Source: Ectocarpus siliculosus
Lineage: Eukaryota > Sar > Phaeophyceae > Ectocarpales > Ectocarpaceae
NCBI GenBank assembly: GCA_000310025.1
Contig: FN649727.1
Coordinates: 335,508-355,563, forward strand
Length of the DNA: 20,056 bases
Reading direction: 5' to 3'
Part shown: positions 16,346 to 20,056 of the stretch, one piece after another
Numbering within the stretch: the stretch's first letter is position 1
Layout of the letters: the number at the start of each line of letters is the position of its first letter
Program-made: the position numbers and the translations under genes
Notes under the pieces: model-generated
Told to the model about the DNA's origin: nothing
Databases searched by the model: none
Seen by the model: the letters and a program-made list of their open reading frames with translations, nothing else

Positions 16346-19300
16346 ATGGGAGAGCAACTCAAGTTCCGCGGCCAGCTGGTGGCTCACGAGGACTGGGTCA
16401 CGTCCATCGCGGCCACCTCGGAGGTGAGAGAGAAGTCAGCCCACCCAAGGACAATGGCAAATATCATTTGAAAAACGAGCGAACCGTGCGTGTGTATCCT
16501 GCCTCCCCATATTGGGTGTATGTGGACGTGCGGACGGGACCGCGCGTAGCACAGCAGCTAGATAGATGGAGGGTCGTTCTAGTCTCCGAGGTGGGGGTGC
16601 CATCAGTTCAACTATTTTGATATGGTTTGCAGCTGGCAAAGACCCATTGCTTCCGGCAGCGAAGAGCCGATTAGGGAAGCCCTGCTGAGTGGAAATGACG
16701 CGCAACACGCAACTCCCTTAAAGGTACTGCTGGATGTAGCTGTTGGGTGACTGATTGCCGTTTGTCGAGCAACATAAACCATACATGAAGACTCTGTTCC
16801 GCCGTTACCATAGACTGCAGTGTTTTACTACACACGCTGTTTTTGTGTTTGTTTTCATTTTTCTCTTTGCTCATGGTTTTCAAACAGAACCCGGACATGA
16901 TCGTGTCCTCGTCCCGCGACAAGAGCATCATCGTCTGGAAGCTCCAGCGCGGGGAGGACCAGTACGGTTACCCCCACCGCTCGCTCACCGGCCACTCCCA
17001 CTTCGTGTCTGAGGTCGTTATCTCCTCCGATGGACAGTTCGCGCTGTGAGTTGTTCAGATTTATCGAAGTCCGTCTAGACATGACTGCTGCTGCTTGGGC
17101 GGGTGTGATGTCCGCTATGCCGCGAGATGGTGCTTTTTGACGCAATGGTTCCTTGATACACGCTAGCGCTTGATCGTTCCCTGTCCAGAGCTGTGCGTAC
17201 TCGGTGCCGTACTTATAGTAAGTCCCAGTTGCACCACTAGCACGGGAAGAACTAGCAGCAGCATGGACGTATCCAGCATTTAAGCCCTGTTCAGTGTTGT
17301 CGGTACTCTATAGCGCTGGTCGATCCTGCGCCGAGCCACTGAGAAAGTGTCCTGGTCGCTGTGCTGTCAGTGTGTCTGGCCCAGTTGCCACATATGTGCT
17401 GTTTACTACAGGACAGAACAATCAGGCAGCACGTTGCAACTGGGCCGACGAGACTGACAGCAACCAGGATACTCTCTGAGTGGCTCAGCGCAGAATCGAG
17501 ACGCGCTACAGCAGAATCGACGACACGGAACAGGGCCTAAATGCTGAATACGCCCATGCTACTGCTAGTTCCTCCCGTGCTAGCCTGCATCGGATCGATC
17601 TGCCGCGCCCTTGTTAGCAACATGAAGACCGAGAAATAGACACGAGGATTAACACAAGCCGTGGTATTCAACCGTATGTTCTGATGTGTGCGTTAGCTTG
17701 AAACCAGAGGGTCACGGTAGATGGTACAATAGCCCCCGGAAAAGGGTGCTGCTGACAACGTGCAGAAGGTGCCGGGCGCGAAACCTATCGACATGTCGCA
17801 AGCCCTACACAGGGGAGGATGAATCTCAGAAACACCGTCTCTGCGCTTGAATCGCACTCTCCAGTTGCCCAATATCCCGCATACCACCCTTCCATCGGGG
17901 TTTCTTTGTCACTTTCAACAGTCTCGGCCGTGAGCTGCCGTCGATGTCCTTGCTGTTGTTTGTGTCTGCATTGGGTTCCTTGAGTAGGTCCGCTTTTGTC
18001 AACTAAGCGGCGTGCCCACCTTTACACATGCACACCCGGTGCTCCCTCCCGTTCCCCGACGAACGAAATGAACCGGATCAGGTCCGGGTCGTGGGACGGA
18101 ACCCTGCGGTTGTGGGAGATCCAGTCCGGCCGCACCACCCGCCGGTTCGTCGGCCACGCGAAGGACGTTCTTTCGGTGGCCTTCTCGGCTGACAACAGGC
18201 AGATCGTGTCTGGGTCCCGCGACAAGACCATCAAGCTGTGGAACACCCTCGGGGAGTGCAAGTACACCATCCAGGAGGACGTGAGTACTGCTGCTGTTGC
18301 TGCTGCTGTTGGTTGTGATTGTTGTTGGCACTGTCTTGTTGGGGGGTGACTTCTCAGAGTTTGCGCATACACCTTTCGTCGGAACGTTCCGAAATGTGAT
18401 TGCATATATATGTATTTCATATCCTCCAAGATGGCTTGAGCTCGGATGGTAGGATATTTGATATTTGTAAAATACCTGGTGTGCTGCGGCGTATTCGGCA
18501 GCGGTCGTGACATGATACTTGCCGTTCAGTGACAAGGGAGTCCATTCGACTCCGCCGTGTTGAGGGGTTTGACACGCAAGGGAGGCGTGAACAAGGAATT
18601 TCGAGAGTAAGATGTTCCGTACAAAAGCGGTTGTTATATGCCGGGTCTCAGCAGGCGTTGCCCCTCGAGCGTTTACGCGCACTGCCCAAAATGGGCGGAG
18701 CGCGCGGTTGGCGAGGGGTGTCATGAACCCGAAGAAAGATTGCCCATGAGGCAACCAGTTTTAAAAGCCTGCCCCGCCTACTTCTTGCCCGTGCACAAAA
18801 AATTGTGCATGGGCATGAGGTTGTTCCGTGCGTGGTAAGACCTGTCGACTGGTACATGTGTTTGTTGATGTTGTTAATTAATACGACGGCGGCGTGGCAT
18901 TGGTGATTTCATCGTTTTGTCTACAAGGGTGTCTTCTAACCGCTGGTAAGGTCCACCAGAGTGTAATGTGTTGTGTCGGGGTATCAATCCCGTCAGTTTT
19001 CTCACACAAGACGTGTTTTCTAGTGCTTTCTGCTTGTTATGGTATCCACACGAGGTATCCGAATTTGGGGTGATCGCTTGTGGCCTTCGTGAGCGATGTC
19101 AGGTACAATATTTATTTGCAGTGGGAAGTTGACATGTTTACCCTTTTTTGCCTCCGAAATGAGGAACAGCCTTATAGGCCATGTACGCTGCCACGAGAGT
19201 GTAATGTGTCAGCTGCAGCCCATAAATCAACACAACAGGTGTCGGATGGAGATGCTTTCCAAGTATGGATGCACCGGCCCAAATCAGCTATTGGACCAAC

Positions 19301-20056
19301 TGCTTCCCACGTCGTACATGAGCTCGACTTGTGCCTGGAAGAAAGGGCTGGCTCAGGCTGTTCCATCTGATCTAAGATACAGTATTGAACAAAACGATTC
19401 TTGAATTTCCCTCCTGCTTTGGTTGCCCTGTTGCGCGGCGTTTTTTACCGGTTGTTTCGGCCCTGACCATGAACAGGGTCACACGGAGTGGGTGTCATGC
19501 GTACGGTTCTCCCCGTCGCCGTCCGCCCCCGTGATCGTGTCGGCGGGATGGGACAAACTCGTCAAGGTCTGGGCCCTGTCGAACTGCAAGCTGCACACCA
19601 ACCTCATCGGCCACACCGGGTGAGACAACAAGCGAATGTTGACCTTGCTCTCCCTCCACGGCTTAGATTCGTGCCGAGTTGTGTTGCTTGTGTTTATTAC
19701 GTTTTGGCTGTTTTTTCGGTTGTGCTATTGTAGTGGTGGTGGGAATGTTGGCTTCCCTTGGTGTATCGGGTGCGTGACTACGGTGATCGTCTCTCCCCTC
19801 TTGTCTTTGCATTCTTATTCTTTCGGCCACAATTGTATCGTAGTACAGTAGATACTTGGACACGGTGACGAGTAGTCTCTGCTCACTAATGTGAATTCCC
19901 GGTGTCCTGAGAAGTACACTCCCACTTGTTCCTCCGCACTGTTCTGTGGATCACCACGCGCACGCGAGATGCGGTTTTAACGAAGACCTTACTGCCATAT
20001 GCATGTCGTGATACCAGGTACTTGAACACGGTGACAGTGTCGCCGGACGGGTCGCT
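16346..20056 (+). CDS. RACK1: RACK1 (guanine nucleotide-binding protein beta-like), first five exons, 3' truncated by window
   Basis: RACK1 is a seven-bladed WD40 propeller that sits on the head of the 40S ribosomal subunit and scaffolds kinases. The exons are 16346-16423, 16888-17045, 18082-18280, 19477-19619 and 20018 to the window end. The phases are 0, 2, 0 and 2 across the four introns and all match. Exon 1 is [20 protein letters not shown] and on. Exon 2 carries [13 protein letters not shown] and [17 protein letters not shown]. Exon 3 carries [31 protein letters not shown] and [20 protein letters not shown]. Exon 4 carries [14 protein letters not shown] and GWDKLVKVW. Exon 5 begins [12 protein letters not shown]. 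About 205 of the usual 310-320 residues are present, covering roughly the first four blades. Arg36 and Lys38, the RDK residues that contact the ribosome, are kept at the same numbering as in human RACK1. The start context is CAAATATGG. Confidence 0.97.
17046..18081 (+). other. RACK1 intron 2 (1036 nt), hosting a foldback element
   Basis: The intron runs from GCGCT|gtgagt to GGATCAG before TCCGGGTCG. About a third of it is the inverted-repeat element described separately. The remainder (17046-17236 and 17584-18081) shows no ORF or RNA gene that I can support. Confidence 0.8.
17240..17580. mobile_element. 341-bp foldback element flanked by TA (MITE-like)
   Basis: Left arm 17237-17401 and right arm 17427-17583 are imperfect reverse complements over about 160 bp, around a loop of about 25 nt. 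The outer ends read CTAGCACGGGA and TCCCGTGCTAG. The arms share long blocks such as AACTAGCAG, CAGCATTTA, CCCTGTT, GAGCCACT and GCCCAGTTGC, with most differences being A/G or C/T changes. By eye, well over three quarters of positions match. TA dinucleotides (17238-17239 and 17581-17582) border GCACGGG termini, which would fit a TA target duplication of a Tc1/mariner-type MITE. No transposase is encoded. Because CTAG is itself palindromic, the exact ends are uncertain. Confidence 0.75.
18281..19476 (+). other. RACK1 intron 3 (1196 nt)
   Basis: The intron runs from GAGGAC|gtgagt to CATGAACAG before GGTCACACG. It starts with a short GCT/GTT triplet run (18286-18330) and contains a stable hairpin at 18787-18814. 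A 13-bp string GAGTGTAATGTGT occurs twice, near 18958 and 19196. No nested gene is evident; the short ORFs here lack splice or codon support. Confidence 0.75.
18787..18814. repeat. Short strong hairpin in RACK1 intron 3
   Basis: GCCCGTGCACAA, AAAA and TTGTGCATGGGC make a 12-bp stem with a single G-T wobble and a 4-nt loop. It is followed by GCATGAGG, similar to CCCATGAGG some 60 bp upstream. It lies mid-intron. Confidence 0.6.
19853..19869 (+). repeat. Near-copy of the RACK1 exon 5 start inside intron 4
   Basis: TACTTGGACACGGTGAC in intron 4 matches 16 of 17 bases of TACTTGAACACGGTGAC at the start of exon 5 (20019-20035). It is preceded by ACAGTAGA rather than the true ACCAGG. The frame would give YLDTVTS and then a stop, so it cannot serve as a working exon. 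Confidence 0.65.

Noticed and set aside
1-20056. tRNA, rRNA, snRNA or viral genes
   Set aside because: I looked for tRNA A/B-box-like strings, rRNA cores and viral replication motifs by eye and saw none that could be supported.

Overview
This is a nuclear segment of an intron-rich eukaryote. Small, GC-rich, phase-consistent exons (about 60-300 nt, plus one exon of 1.3 kb) are separated by GT-AG introns of about 0.3-1.2 kb. The introns are G+T-rich on the sense strand and full of trinucleotide repeats. Long untranslated 3' flanks, the intron sizes and the GC-rich codon third positions fit a brown alga (Ectocarpus-like stramenopile). That placement is inference from style; no diagnostic organellar or marker gene is present.

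Layout. (1) Positions 1-1776, + strand: the last three exons of an unrecognised, low-complexity, Ala/Gly/Ser-rich protein. (2) 1777-4847: a convergent gene-to-gene interval with no convincing CDS. It holds G-tracts and a three-copy 78-bp minisatellite. (3) 4848-10509, - strand: a nine-exon gene for a 737-aa coiled-coil protein whose N-terminus carries a KEN box and two minimal CDK sites. (4) About 11.1-11.66 kb, + strand: a likely small unrecognised gene, of which the last exon is well supported. (5) 12265-15987, - strand: a complete five-exon NMD3 gene (60S ribosomal subunit export adaptor), including one apparent GC-AG intron. (6) 15988-16345: a 358-bp shared upstream region. (7) 16346-end, + strand: the first five exons of RACK1 (WD40 scaffold of the 40S subunit), cut off by the window edge.

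NMD3 and RACK1 are head to head, so a 60S-biogenesis factor and a 40S component may share a promoter. RACK1 intron 2 holds a 341-bp foldback element flanked by TA dinucleotides, which looks like a MITE and could form a long RNA hairpin. I see no new defence, metabolic or mobile system. The most useful leads are the foldback element, the KEN-box coiled-coil protein, the GC-AG intron, the shared promoter, a perfect heat-shock-element-like palindrome at 11713-11732, and the strand-switching G-tracts in the convergent interval.
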